Of a DNA stretch of 64,000 nt, positions 12,554 to 24,164 are shown piece by piece. The stretch comes from Cristatella mucedo. Taxonomy: Eukaryota > Bryozoa > Phylactolaemata > Cristatellidae. Numbering within the stretch: the stretch's first letter is position 1; each line of letters begins with the position of its first letter. Position numbers and translations under genes: made by a program. The DNA lies in NCBI GenBank assembly GCA_009760855.2, contig WPIO01000027.1:532501-596500 (forward strand), read 5' to 3'. Under the pieces are notes generated by a model. That model had not been told where the DNA came from, made no database searches, and saw nothing but the letters and a program-made list of their open reading frames with translations.

Positions 12554-13225
12554 GTACGAGCGTCCTCTAGTGAGCGTCCTCTAGAGAGCTCCCAGCTTCG
12601 CCTTGCCCACGGGTGATGCCGGTCGCCCGCTTGCTGCCGCTGTGCGCATTCGGTATCGAGTTGGCGTCCCAGAAGGGGCACCGTTCCGTGCGGCGGCGCC
12701 TTTCTTTCCGCTCAGTTTTGGCTGGCTAGAAGACCTGCAGTTTGATGCTCTGGCTGGGCGAGCGACGCAGTAGCGTGACGTGCGTGCACGATCAGATGAA
12801 GCTACGTGAGCGATTTTGTGGCACCAGCCACAGCATGCCGAAAACGTGTGTATCGGTTAAATCTAGCGACGCTCATTCGCTCGTGCATTTTTCGGAAAGT
12901 CTGACTGAAAGTGCTGTGTAGAAGCACAAGCGGATAGGCAGTACAATTGGTGTGTGCCGAGGCCTCGATCCACTATAAATCAGCCGCGAAAAGTTGAGAC
13001 AGCGATCGAGTAATACAGCGCCGTATTCAGACTGTACGCACTATGGTCAGTTGCTCGCAGGAGCTCATGCGATCGAGCTCTGCGGCTGTAGGTATTTGCT
13101 TGCTTCCGCGGCAGGCGGTAGCAATAGCCGCTGTAGCGCCACCGCCGCCGCCTCAAAAAGGAGCCTCGCAGAGCACCTCGGCACATGCGCCCGTCCCGCA
13201 CAAGACGTAGCTTGGGTGCCTTTCA

Positions 13226-13275
13226 CTCCTCCTCCTCCTCCTCCTCCTCCTCCTTCTCCTCCTCTTCATTCTCCT
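13226..13275 (+). repeat. (TCC)n tract
   Basis: About nine near-perfect CCT/TCC triplets, decaying at the 3' side. Confidence 0.85.
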
Positions 13276-13757
13276 TCCACCATCGACCTCCGCAGCGAAA
13301 TGCGCCATAGGCGTGACGCTGTGCCGTGAAGCGGTTCATTCTTATAAATTGGTTGACTATTGTGAACTGACCGCCTGCGTGTGCAGGGTGTGAGCAGCTT
13401 GAGCAAACGGCGTCAAACGGCGCGAGCTGCTCAGTTTGAGACTTTGAGACGTGCAAATAGCCATCGCTGTGCCACTTGCTTGCAAAAAAGATACGTGTTC
13501 TAATAATGCTTCACTCGGCACTCGGTAGCCATTAGAATGTCGTTCCAAACCACCGAGATTCGTCATTTAGATTTTAATAGCTTTCGTCAAGCCGGCCATG
13601 CAGCTACAGTGAGTCTGTTAGTTTTTGTGTAAACAACCGGGTTTTTTTAAAAGTTATGGGTGGTATTACAAAATATAAGTCCTCATTCCAATTTCCTTAT
13701 CTTATGCCGTTGCATTAATACTGTCCCTTAGTATTGAAATACTAAATATTATATTTA

Positions 13758-13880
13758 AGGTGCTCGCACCGACTTGGGTCTGGCTGAGGTCGTGGACTCG
13801 AGCCCTGAGGCACATGTGAAGCGCCTTAATAGAGATTTAGTTCTCTTAGGGCACTATACAAATGAATTATATTTATTATA
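13758..13880 (+). mobile_element. SINE C copy, well preserved
   Basis: GGTGCTCGCACCGACTTGGG then CTGAGGTCGTGGACTCGAGC (A-box remnant and B-box like), followed by GTGAAGCGCCTTAATAGAGA and TTCTCTTAGGGCACTATACA with a TTTATTAT tail. Sits in the GPCR intron. Confidence 0.8.
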
Positions 13881-14602
13881 TATATTTCTATATATTTATT
13901 GCAAAAGAATAAGCCTCCGCGGGGTCTTTCCAACGTCAATACAGCGGGTTGGATGGAAATGCCTGCAGGTCCATGGAGAAAATTCTTTAAACTCTTGCAT
14001 AATGAGTTTTAACATTTCGCTGGTAACTTAATCTATTGGACTTAATCGAGTAAATATCCCTACTGTAGGAACAAACACATATAAATGAGACCTCGAGTGA
14101 GTCCACACTCTCTAACCGAGTCGAATGCTAGCCGGAAGCAGAGCTGGTTACGCCAGTGATGTTGGCTTTCACCGACGCTGCAGAAGAAGTTTACCGAGCA
14201 AGTGTGCTGTCATGTTATGCGTGTTTTAAATGCAGTTTACCATCCTGCACGCTTTTCTCATGAGACGTACGTCAGAAAGCATACGACGGGCACAAGCTGT
14301 CTCAGTCTTTCACCCATCATTCTTACATGAGCATAAATCGTACTCAGTCGGCCACCCCCTTCGAGTCTGACGGGAGCTTTTCCACAGGGCGCACGTCTAC
14401 AAGGACACCAAACCACGAGCTTGGCTTAGCGATGATGCTTGCGGTAGGTCAGCGGCGTTCTTTCGGATTAACTTCTCGTAACTAGCCTTGATCCGGCGGT
14501 ATGGCCGTCACAATGGCGACCCAAGTCATGAGTTCTAGTCTTGCAATGGAAGATTTTTTAATTGTTCGCTCTAAGCTGTAGAGATTGCAACCAATCTTTT
14601 CT

Positions 14603-14605
<3 letters not shown>

Positions 14606-14641
<36 letters not shown>

Positions 14642-14673
14642 GTATATCTCTATGAATACACACACACACACAC

Positions 14674-14739
<66 letters not shown>

Positions 14740-14810
14740 CTGTCTCTGTCTTGACCTGCCCATATGTCTCTTTCCGATCTCTCTCTCTCTCTCTCTCTCC
14801 CCCTCTGCCT
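14606..14810 (+). repeat. Composite (CT)n-(CA)n-(TA)n-(CT)n microsatellite before the exon 2 acceptor
   Basis: A CT run is followed by CA repeats with one CG interruption, TA repeats and a second CT run ending about 60 bases before the acceptor. The last pyrimidine run may influence acceptor choice. Long frames through it encode only Ser-Leu, Thr-His or Cys-Val repeats and are not genes. Confidence 0.9.
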
Positions 14811-14861
14811 ATTCGTATGCCGCTCTGGCATGTGTTGACATCTGATTTTACTTGTTTTAAG

Positions 14862-15205
14862 ATGAAGAGAATGGCGCCGCCACGTTGGTCGCCGGCTTGC
14901 TGAGCTATCTCATCGGCATTAACAGCTGCATTAACCCGTGGATATACTTTTGCTTCAACTTCAAGAGGCTGCGCAATGCCAGGACTCTCGCCCGCAATGA
15001 CTCCTCTTGTCGCACGGTGCTGAGCAACTCCGTCGGTCTGACGTCGCCGACAAGCTACTGCGATATGCACGTAGGTCTGCTGAGCAAGTACGCGCCAGCG
15101 GACGCTCCGTCGGAGACGACGGCGTTCAGCTACCAGTATCCGCCCGCCGAGAGAACGGAGCCGCGACGCACCTCTCGACCTAGAGACGGAGATGAGGCCG
15201 AGTAG
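14862..15205 (+). CDS. Same GPCR, coding exon 2 (TM7 and cytoplasmic tail)
   Basis: This exon completes the receptor. The acceptor TTGTTTTAAG ends at 14861. The exon opens with AT, which joins the phase-1 G at the end of exon 1 to give GAT (Asp395), so the frame continues without adjustment. It encodes ECL3, TM7 with GINSCINPWIY (NPxxY at 419-423, close to the NSCCNPWIY signature of vasopressin/oxytocin receptors), helix 8 (NFKRLRNAR) and a tail of about 75 residues rich in Ser/Thr and Arg, with Cys residues that could be palmitoylated. The stop TAG is at 15203-15205. Total length is 508 aa, normal for the family given the extended N-terminus and ICL3. The 2.3-kb intron carries a microsatellite pile just before the acceptor. 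Splice sites are predicted from phase and motif continuity only. Confidence 0.88.
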
Positions 15206-16543
15206 CGTATCATTTCTTGCCGCCGCCACCGCCTCGGGGCGGCGGCGGTGGCAACTGCAGCGACGGCGGCAGTCGATTCTCCGAGGAGAAAGTCGATTGA
15301 TGGTACTCGGAACGACGCGTCTCCAAGTGCCGCCCGTCGCGCGATACTCGTCGCCTCCTCTTCAGGCGCTCGCGGACGCCATCGATCGCCGCGTCCGCAT
15401 CGCCGACGCCCGTCCGCTCGCAATCTTCGCTCTCCAAATGGACGAGAAGCGTACCGAGCGGCCCGGTGCGGCCCGGTGCGCACGGTTTAGCGCCGCCGAG
15501 CGGCAGGCCGTCTCCTTAGTGCTAGCGGCTCGTCGTGGGCCCGTCGTAGACCTCTTCGCCGTCGTTACTGAGGAGGAAATTGACGACAAAAATAGCAGCG
15601 CCTAAGTGCTCGCTCGCTTTTCTCGCTCAGCGGACCTGGCGACTGCCGGGCGGCGGCCGCGGTGACTCGAGCGAAAACGTCGGCGGCTAGCAGTCGGCGG
15701 CTAGCACCCGCAATTCCCGGCGGACTGCTCCGCGGTCCCGGCTCTCGTCGCGGAGGCACCCTACCCCCCCCCCCCTGGACCAATCGCCGCATTCCCAGCT
15801 CCGCGTCAGGGGGTCCATCGAGCCCTCAGAGCCAATATACCTGGGGGGGTGGAGGGCGGGGCAATGGAGGCCTGTGCCGCCACCGCCCCAGCCGCCAAGG
15901 ACGGAAGTGATGGCTGAGACCTTCCCTAGGCGAGAAGTCCGAGTTCCCGGCGCGCCGGGCGCCGCGAACATTGGAGCGGAACGCTCGCGCTGCCTGTCGC
16001 TCGGGCTGCCTCTCGCTCTGCGCTCGGCTGCGAGGAGAGGCTAGCTGCACCGGATGCTCGAAAGGCGGAGAAGTCGCGAAGCAGTCGCTCTCGTGGGCGG
16101 CGGTACACGACGCGGCAGCGCCTCGCCATTGGGCTCGACGGCCTTGAAGATGGCCGACCGCCCGAGCGAGCGTGCTAACGGCGAACGGCCCAACGAGCTG
16201 TGTGAGAGAGCGCGCACAGCGTCTGGCCGTTCCGTCCTGTTGACGATGACTTTGAGCGACAAGTTGCCATGCCCGAGGCCCGGTTTCAGCTAGGGCGGTG
16301 GCAGGCGACTCTGCGACCGTCGATCCTGCTCAGCAGCAACCGGATATCGGCCTTGGAAGGCTGAGGCGTGGCGCTCGGGAGAGACGCCCTCCGCTGGCGC
16401 GCCCAGACTCGCCTCAGAATTGGTTGGGCGACGCAGAGCCATCCCTGCCGGCTCAGCGAACCTAGAAACTTCTTTCGCCGTGTGATCCGATCGTTCCGAG
16501 CTGGCTGGTTGACTGGCCGTTTCGGGGCTGCTAGCCAAATAAA
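15206..16543 (+). promoter_or_regulatory. Probable GPCR 3'UTR ending at an AATAAA signal
   Basis: GC-rich sequence follows the stop codon, and the first clear polyadenylation signal in this strand is AATAAA at 16538-16543. A stable stem-loop lies at 15217-15254. Overlapping open frames up to 137 aa are low-complexity Arg/Ala/Ser products of the GC content, with no domain I recognise. A separate GC-rich gene cannot be excluded. Confidence 0.35.
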
Positions 16544-16563
16544 GATTGAAACTCTAAGAAAGA

Positions 16564-16636
16564 GAGAAAGACAGAGGGAGTGAGCAAGACAGACGGGCAG
16601 GCAGGCAGACAGACAGACAGACAGAAAGACAGACTG
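16564..16636 (+). repeat. (GACA)n-like simple repeat
   Basis: AGACAGACAGGCAGGCAGACAG-type tetramers after a GA-rich lead. Confidence 0.85.
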
Positions 16637-16894
16637 TTTACAACACCTCATACAAAAACTGGCAAATCCCTAGCCTAATAGCCTAATATAATCTCTAACC
16701 TCTAGGGTCTGACCAATTTAATAGCTGGTCTCCAGCGATAACCTTTATAGTTCGCTCGAATCTCACCGTCCATCCATCGGGCGAACTCTTACGTCAGAGA
16801 CAGGCTGGAAAGCACACAAAGAACAGTTCGCGTTGACGAGGCTGCTATAATTAACGCGTGGGATTATTTCAGTTTTCCTTCCACGTGGTACAGT

Positions 16895-17020
16895 CAAGAA
16901 GTGCATTATCACTCGGTAGGGAGTCCAAGCCTTGGGGGATTACGAAATAAAGGCCAATCTTCCAAGGATTTAAGGTCGGCAAGGTAAGGCACCTAAATGA
17001 CTACAACGAGAGAAGCGGCT
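16895..17020 (-). mobile_element. LINE A fragment
   Basis: Reads as antisense of the W-N-S-L-P region of the LINE A ORF (GGAGTCCAAGCCTTGGGG ... CCAAGGATTTAAGGTCGGC), aligning with the 22678 and 24165 copies. Confidence 0.6.
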
Positions 17021-17149
17021 GGTGTTAGGTTAGCCCCGACTATTAGGGTCATTCGGTGTTGATAAATGACCAGAAACAGCCTTCTTCCATGCATTTAGAG
17101 TAAAAATGTAGGACAATGACACGTCATTATTCATAATTATATAACCACA

Positions 17150-17153
17150 CACA

Positions 17154-17245
<92 letters not shown>
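17150..17245 (+). repeat. (AC)n-(AT)n microsatellite
   Basis: About 35 AC units, then about 12 AT units. Confidence 0.95.
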
Positions 17246-17924
17246 ATTATATAAAGTATAATAAGATTATTTTTTTAAAGGAGAAATAAATACAGGCATT
17301 TATCAGTTACGATGAAGGGTAAAAGTCAAAGCATTTCTTAAGTAGCCCGGTAGGTCTTGATTTAGAGGGCCAGTAATATTAGCTGACTAGGAAATGCACT
17401 TTCAGACGAAATCGGTGAGGAGATAGATGCGACTAGCTACTGGATGTGGACGGGTCGTTGCAAGTGAATAGAAAGGGAAGGCAGGAGGGTGAAGAGTCTA
17501 AAGTATCGGTACAGGTATGCTTTACAAAGGATGAAATCTCTGATATTATTCGTTTTGCCAGAAAGTATTTGAACAAATATCTCAAAGGATGTCCACGACG
17601 AGCATTGCCCGGTATGATTCTAACCTGGGAATTGTTAAGCAGACGACTGAAGATCGACGTCACCATTTGGTGAGTGCACGAGGGATTCAACCTTTCCGGA
17701 GAGAGTTGACAGTGGCTTTAGCTAGAATTGAACGATTTGACCTACGACGGTCCTTATATATGAATCTATGCACGCAAAGTCTTAACTTAAGCGTGACTTT
17801 TCAAGCTTACTTTTAATAGTCTTAGCAAGCTTAACATCTGCTATAGGCCCACCTGAGCAAGGGCGTAAAGTGCGGATGATCAAAGGTGACGAATCATTCA
17901 GAATAGTGGCTAGCCTAATTTTAG
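17246..17924. other. Unassigned DNA
   Basis: Overlapping short open frames at 17433-17816 on both strands without recognised domains. Confidence 0.45.
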
Positions 17925-18195
17925 TAATAATAATACATGTGCACAGCCCGTCAGATAACTTGATCTCTTTCTAGGCAATTTACATATGCTTTAAAGGCAG
18001 CGTGGTTATACGATTAGTGGTTACATGCTCAATGCCAACCAGCATAACAAGGTCAGAGGTGACATGCATATGGTAAATATGCGAATATTGGTTGGTGGCT
18101 GCTGGCTCAGTGCCAGCACGCATAAATACATACATGACGGATCGCAAGGACCCACTAAATGCTGTGATTAATATGTGATTTTTTAGCTTCTTTTT
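17925..18195 (-). mobile_element. LINE A 3' end
   Basis: Starts with the (AAT)n complement of the tail, then the terminal TTGATCTCTTTCTAGG block and the 3'UTR segments (GGTCAGAGGTGACATGCATA; GGACCCACTAAATGCTG) shared with other copies. Confidence 0.8.
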
Positions 18196-18589
18196 CCTCG
18201 TTATCTTTCGTGGAGGTTCGACAATAAGCCTATCATACGAACTTCCTAAGGTAAAATAAGCCAAAGAAATAATGAAATCAGCATTTTGCACTAAATATGA
18301 TGCGAGAAACAGGAGCTAAGCCTCATGGCTGAGTAAACAGTGGTGGTGGGAGTGGCATTTTAAAGTAGCTCCAGTGCTATGCTGAAAATAGCAGAGCACG
18401 TGGGCAGTCAATGCTCCCCGTTCCTCAGACACTTGGCTGCTCCGCCTGATTGATAACATATAGATCTACTCAACTTCGGTAGCAACAGATGGCGGCATGG
18501 CAAGTTATGTAATCACCAGCACGAGGCCAATCAGTTTAGACAAAGTTCCGGTCTCATTTATCCAATTACCGGTGATAGTATAAATGACA

Positions 18590-18785
18590 TCGCTCCTGCG
18601 TCTTAGCCTTGGGGCTAAGGTTCTCGCACTTCACGACTCAGGTAGTGGGTTCGAGTGCATCCAGAAAATTCTGTATTGCCTGCTGAGTGAAGCAGACAAT
18701 TCTTTATTGCCTGCTGCAAATGGGGTGGTAGCTGCAAAAAGGCTCCTCTGGTGCTATATAAATAAGGCTACTGGATCAGCCGGAG
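18590..18785 (+). mobile_element. SINE D copy
   Basis: tRNA-like head (GGGGCTAAGGTTCTCGCACT ... GTGGGTTCGAGTGC), a central ATTCTTTATTGCCTGCTGCA block and the tail CTCCTCTGGTGCTATATAAA with AAGGCT...ATCAGC. It seems to contain an internal duplication of the TATTGCCTGCTG block. Confidence 0.75.
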
Positions 18786-19079
18786 ATATGCACGCTTCCT
18801 ACTGATTTCAGGACAGGAACGCCCTAGCAGCAGACATAGAGTACGTCCAATCAACAGCAGCCGATGTTTCAAAGTCGTGATCTCCAAGTACAGTAGCACT
18901 GGTGACACCACTGTCCAATCGTGTACTAGCTTCTACCTTGACATCAATGGTCTCCGCGCCTCCATTCTCGCCATTCAGCTCGGATTTTTTTCAAAGTCTT
19001 GATTTTAATATAATTTACAAAGATGGTCTACAATTGTTTTGCAATACCGGGGTTCTCCTGATAGCCCATTGCCCGGCGG

Positions 19080-19377
19080 CTTTTATAAGCGGAATGAACC
19101 TTTATCGACAACTATTCTCCTGCTGCCGACTATGGCTCATCCTTTTCAGTGGTCCTGAGCTGCTACTGCCTTGCTACTCACTACCTCAGCTGCTCTCCTG
19201 AATCTGCTCTGCTTCCCACTTTCTCTTTGTTGCGTGAGCCGAAGTCTGTTGGCTACCGAATGCGTACTAAAAGCCCCCTAGGCTGTGAGTGCGCTATACA
19301 AAACTCTACTGCGTAACACCCACACAGTCTTTATGACTTTGGATGTTGCAGACGAAGATTCATTATATTACATTACC
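19080..19377 (+). mobile_element. LINE B 3' end, sense orientation
   Basis: TATTCTCCTGCTGCCGACTA through CTTTCTCTTTGTTGCGTGAG and TTGGCTACCGAATGCGTACT to a CATTATATTACATTACC tail. The tail fixes the element's direction; the other copies are antisense. Confidence 0.8.
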
Positions 19378-20159
19378 TTCGACATTCTTTAGATGTGTCA
19401 AATCCCTTTAAGATAGGCCAATAGAAATGCATTATTTTTCAATTGAAAAGCTCCAAAATACGCACCGAGCAAACCAATGTACAACCGTCGGATAGAAGCA
19501 GACGCATGCCTTCATTCGTCGCCAGATTTACAGAGTACCTTGAGCGACTGAAAGAAGCTACTTTCAGGCAGCAAAAATTGATGGAAACGACATTAAAGGC
19601 TTCGCGACTTTCACGGCAGCCTCTCATAAGATGGCGGCCATTGAGGCGATGGAGTCACGCGTGACGATGAAGAACTGGTCATCCGTAGAGGTCCATATGT
19701 CACAAGCTTTCCATAGGGCTAAGGGGGGGGGGGTGGTTCTCTGCGTCCGTGTCTTCACCTCGTCTTTCTAGAGGACGACGTGAAGACACAGCAGCAGACA
19801 ATTGACTCAATGGCCCAGGGAGTGCTTGCCGTTGCTGCCGCTGAAGAGGCAAGCTAAGGGAGAGAGATGCAGGCTAAACCGTTGAGCATCGGCTAAGGGC
19901 ACTGAATACGCCGCAGCTTGGCCAAACACCTGGCAGCATACGCCGCTGACTGGTCTCCAAAGGTCATGTCCTTGTCTGCCTCCGAGCGGCGGTCATGCAG
20001 CGTGCATACCAGTAAAGGCTAATTGCTTCGTGGATATTTAATGTTTAATGTACGTGGTGTAGCCCCAAGGATTTTCGTGGCGAACTGGGCGTGGTAACTT
20101 TGTATCGTTCGCTTTGCTTTGGAGTGCTGCGACGCCTGAATGCTTGATTTTTAGTTCCA
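19378..20159. other. Unassigned DNA with a hairpin
   Basis: A 10-G run at about 19723 and a 16-bp near-perfect inverted repeat at 19749-19789 (15 of 16 pairs, 9-nt loop). No exon recognised. Confidence 0.45.
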
Positions 20160-20235
20160 AGGATATAATAATAATACTACATTTGCATAGCACTCTCAGA
20201 GAACCGAATCTCTCCATAGGCACTATCCAGATGCT
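20160..20235 (-). mobile_element. LINE A tail fragment
   Basis: AATAATAATACTACATTTGC then CTCTCAGAGAACCGAATCTC, the reverse complement of the LINE A terminal block and (ATT)n tail. Confidence 0.65.
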
Positions 20236-22224
20236 GCATATAAAGCAGAACCAAATATAGAGTTTGGTGCTAAGTAGCTGCACGTGCTTCCTGTAGCCTT
20301 TTGGTCGCAGTCGACGCCGTAGATCAGAGCGTTCTTCTGAGGCAAGTGAGAAAGGCAGTCGGCCGGAGGAATGTCGCTCTGGCATCCTTTGAATCGTACC
20401 TGCACGACTATATTCAGCCTACGATTTAGTCTTCTCTAACAGACTCGCCAGTGGAAGAGTAGAGGCAAGGCTGTTCTTGGTCATCTTCCGCTCTTCATTG
20501 GTACTGCACCTATCGAGCAGCACGAGTTCACGAGCACGAATCGGCAGTCGCTTTGATACCAATGGAGCCCGGTAAACGAGCGACTCAATTGACTCTAGAG
20601 TTTTTTGCAATTGTAGCTCAGGCGCTACGAGTCGGCGGAAGTGCTCACAGTTGGACGCCAGTTACGCAGTGGCTTGATTCCGAGCCCTGACTACCTTCCT
20701 GACCGACCGTCAGTGAAAAGTAGCGGAGCTAAATTTCCTCTTCCTTGTATCACTCCACGTTCACCGAAATTCAAGGAATCGGACGCTCGATCGGAGATGC
20801 AGCGGAGAAGAGTCTTAGTAATGCAGCTTGAATGCGGCATTACGCATCGACGGACTTTCCTGTACACAAAAAAGACGATATTTTTCAAGGCCACTTACGC
20901 GATCTTACCGTCCCTTTCCTTTTTACGGTAGAGCTCGATGTAGCCATTTGACGGTGGCCCAAGCTCAAGTGGTGAGCTGCTCTGCGAGTACAGTGCTAAT
21001 TTCACACGTTAATCGAGCAACCTTTTGGAAAAATGCCAGAAGGATATGGCTGGGATGGCCATCCCAGCTACTCGGCCCATTTTATGGCAACATGCGATTT
21101 GGAGTTCCACACAAGAGATTCAGTTCGTATACAGTACTTGCAAATTGTTTGCTATCTATCTTCCTAAAGACTATGCACGTTACTTGCCCAGGTGCCTGTT
21201 GAGTGCGAGGCCAAACCTCCGAGTGGTAGCATCAACTTATTCAAGTAAGCAGGCAATCAAATGTACGCATAACCGTGTGAAAAAGTTTACCACTACTAGT
21301 TAGGCCACATTCTTTTCAGAAAGACTTTTTCTTGCGTGCTTTTTAATTAAACTAATTATAGTACTAAGAGTTATTATTATTATTAGCCTGGAGCTATTTA
21401 TTGCCTGCTGCCTGCCGATTGACGATTGAAAGCCGATATAGATCTTCTGTGACGATATTTGTATGTACATATACAGGTACGTGTGTCGAGTTATTATACA
21501 TATCATTAGTTGCAAAAGTATATAACGTAACAGAATCTGGTGATTTTCAGTTGCTATACACTTTTACTTTGACTTACCCAACAATTACTTTAAGACGATC
21601 GGCCGATAACTAAACGAGGCTGAAAGCTAGTTTTTTCCAAAACTCTCAACGCTTGCTGTTTAGGAAGCCGATTTCAAAATTACCATTAACGTCCGAAGTA
21701 TAAGTAAAGAACTATCGCAATCCTGCTTTAAGGTACTTGTTAACAAGCATCCGTCCCAAATCCCGTACTTGATTTTGGACGCCTGCAATGAAAAATCCAA
21801 ATCATGACCGGCTCTTCACGTAGCAATTGGGGCTGCTCATTGGGCAAGAAATGGAAACACATCTTCCAAAGAAACAAAATTTGTGCACAAGCACCATGGC
21901 GTAATAAAAATTAATATTAAAATTAATCACAACTAAATATTTATAATTGTTGGATCTTGGAATACAAAATGAATCAGGAGCCTGTAGAAAAATGTATTTT
22001 TTTGATCAAGTGGACAGGACTTGCTAGAAAGTTCCACTTGGAATTTAGAGCTAACAACTCTATAGAAAATGCTCAGTCGAGTTTACAACGACTTTTAGAG
22101 ATATGCTGATTAAGGTAGGGTATCTTGCTAGTTCTCGTAGACCTCTTAGCAGCGTTTGTCGCAATCGACAAGCAGATCATTCTTCAGAGCGTTTCCACAC
22201 GCCTAGTACTACAAGCACACTGCT
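20236..22224. other. Unassigned DNA
   Basis: Several short open frames up to 124 aa, none with a domain I recognise. An ATT run lies near 21370. Confidence 0.45.
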
Positions 22225-22392
22225 AAGCCGAGCCGTGATGACAAACTAGGTAAGGCGGTTGTTTCTCATGACATTGGTACCGAGATTGTGGGTTCGAATC
22301 CGGCGATGGGCTATCCTTCATTGCCGCTACAAATGGTTTTTACAGCCGTTAAGGTCTTCTGCCACTATGCAAAAAAGGCTTCTAAATCACGT
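22225..22392 (+). mobile_element. SINE D copy
   Basis: Head with GAGATTGTGGGTTCGAATCC (canonical B-box GTTCGAATCC), then CATTGCCGCTACAAATGG and CTTCTGCCACTATGCAAAAA followed by AGGCT. Confidence 0.75.
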
Positions 22393-22677
22393 ACTATTTT
22401 ATTTTAAAGCAGAGTCAGGTCTAAGATTAAAATATATCAGCTGGTCTTCATTACCGGCTGCGTTCTGAGACCTTTCAGGTACAGAATCAGTATATCTTCT
22501 AGGGTTCTTTGTTTTGCCTCCCACTATCACACTAACTGCTATAGGGCAATACAAAAACTTTCACGAATACTATGTGCATGACAAAACGCTAAATAGATGT
22601 TCTCGGAAAGAAAATGAGAATATTGCCATAACCCAGCTTTGAAAAATTAGCTAAAAGTATCCAATGCAAAAAGGCCT

Positions 22678-23360
22678 TAATAATAATATTACATTTGTAT
22701 AGAGCTATAAGAAAACTTAACTCCGTTCTAGGCACTTTGCAAATGCTTCAGATGAAGCGTGGTCGAATGATTAGTGGCAGCATGTTAAATGAAAACGAGC
22801 GTAATATGGTAAGAGGTGACATGTACGTAGTCACTATGTAATTATAGTTAGTGTCAGCATGTATAAGCACAAACGGGGCCAATCACATGGACCCACTAAC
22901 TGCTGCGATAGAAAATGCGTTTTCAGTTTTTTTAAACGTTGACAGGTCAGGGATATCGTGATGTCAGTCGGAAGTGAGTTCCAGGCTTTGGGAGAATAAG
23001 ATCAAAAGGCACGGTCTCCAAAGGATTTGAGGTTCGTACGAGGTGTCGCTACACGTCTAAAATCAAAATACGGGTAGTGTAATGCTTAGCCTTGTGGGAA
23101 AATTTGTCGGATAGTCTGAAACTAAAGAATGACGAAACCTAAAATAGAGTCGCAGAACTTTAAAGTCGATAAGCTGCTTGACAGGAAGCCAGTGAAAGTC
23201 GGCGAGAAGTGATGTGATGTGTCAACGGCGACGGTCGCAACTGACAAGCGTAGCTGCAGAGCTTTGCACCAACTATAAACTCCTAATTACACTAGCTGGC
23301 AGACCACCGCAAGTAGTGAGTTAAAGACGTCGATGTGGGATATCACAAATGCATTTACCA
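22678..23360 (-). mobile_element. LINE A 3' portion (ORF end and 3'UTR)
   Basis: (AAT)n tail complement, then the 3'UTR and the antisense of the ORF C-terminus (GGAAGTGAGTTCCAGGCTTT, the W-N-S-L-P codons; CTCCAAAGGATTTGAGGTTC). Confidence 0.8.
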
Positions 23361-24164
23361 ATTTAAATATAGTATCCCATGAAGAGCGCAAGAGTCCAAT
23401 GAGCCAGAAGGATTCTGTCTGCCCATCCTTCGCATAGCTATCTATGGGTTCCACGTGATAGGTCTCGCCATTTTCTTTCGCCTAGGAATTCCACACATAT
23501 CCTGCTACCAAAACCATAATGGGTCAGCTGGTGCTGACAAGCTCGGAGAAAAATATACTGCCTGAGAAGCTGGTTGTACGGCAAAATGAGGCATTTCTTA
23601 TTGTCTCTCGTCATCCATTAGAAGTCAGTCGTCACACACCTCTCAGCTATTGCACTCACAAAAGTGCAACCGAAGTGTCCACTTCAGCGCTTCTGCATGT
23701 TTTTTCAGCATAGAGACACAATATTAATGAAGCACAATGAGCCGATGCATGACAATGATGAACAATTTTAAGGGTTTTGAAAGCACTGTCTAGCAACATT
23801 TCATTCGCGAGTAGGAATTGTTTTTGTAATTGCTATGCTTAAAATATATGATATTAGCTGTTTTGCAACAAAAAATTTTCATCGGTGACAAAGACACTGA
23901 TTGAAGCAAAATTTACCAATTTGTGATTAGGAAACCGACAACTTCACATCTATTTGGTTCATATTTTGTCGGAGAAAAAATTGGAGCAACACAATAATGT
24001 GCAGGTATTTATTATGAAATCACACAAACGTGACCAATTAAGACTTAGAAGTGATTGGTTATTCAAGATTTGAAATTAAAATATACATTACTAAGATAAA
24101 TCAGCCTAGTAAATTTTTGGTCTGTTGTCATTTTCTTATCAGATTTGTCTCATCTACTAATGAT
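23361..24164. other. Unassigned AT-rich DNA
   Basis: One 64-aa open frame at 23519-23713 with no known domain. Confidence 0.45.

Larger units (their letters stand above)
12554..14861 (+). other. Intron between the two GPCR coding exons
   Basis: Bounded by GTACGAG and TTTTAAG. It contains a 14-bp tandem duplication just inside the donor (about 12557-12585), a (TCC)n tract at 13226-13275, a SINE C copy at 13758-13880 and a composite microsatellite at 14606-14810. Open frames inside it have no recognisable domain. Confidence 0.8.

Noticed and set aside
11264-12681. Long open frames antisense to or in other frames of the GPCR
   Set aside because: They are GC-driven shadows without domains; the receptor frame has all class A motifs in order.
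13775-13815. B-box-like sequences in SINE C and D as genuine tRNA genes
   Set aside because: No closed cloverleaf or acceptor stem, and the segments are followed by conserved SINE bodies and tails.
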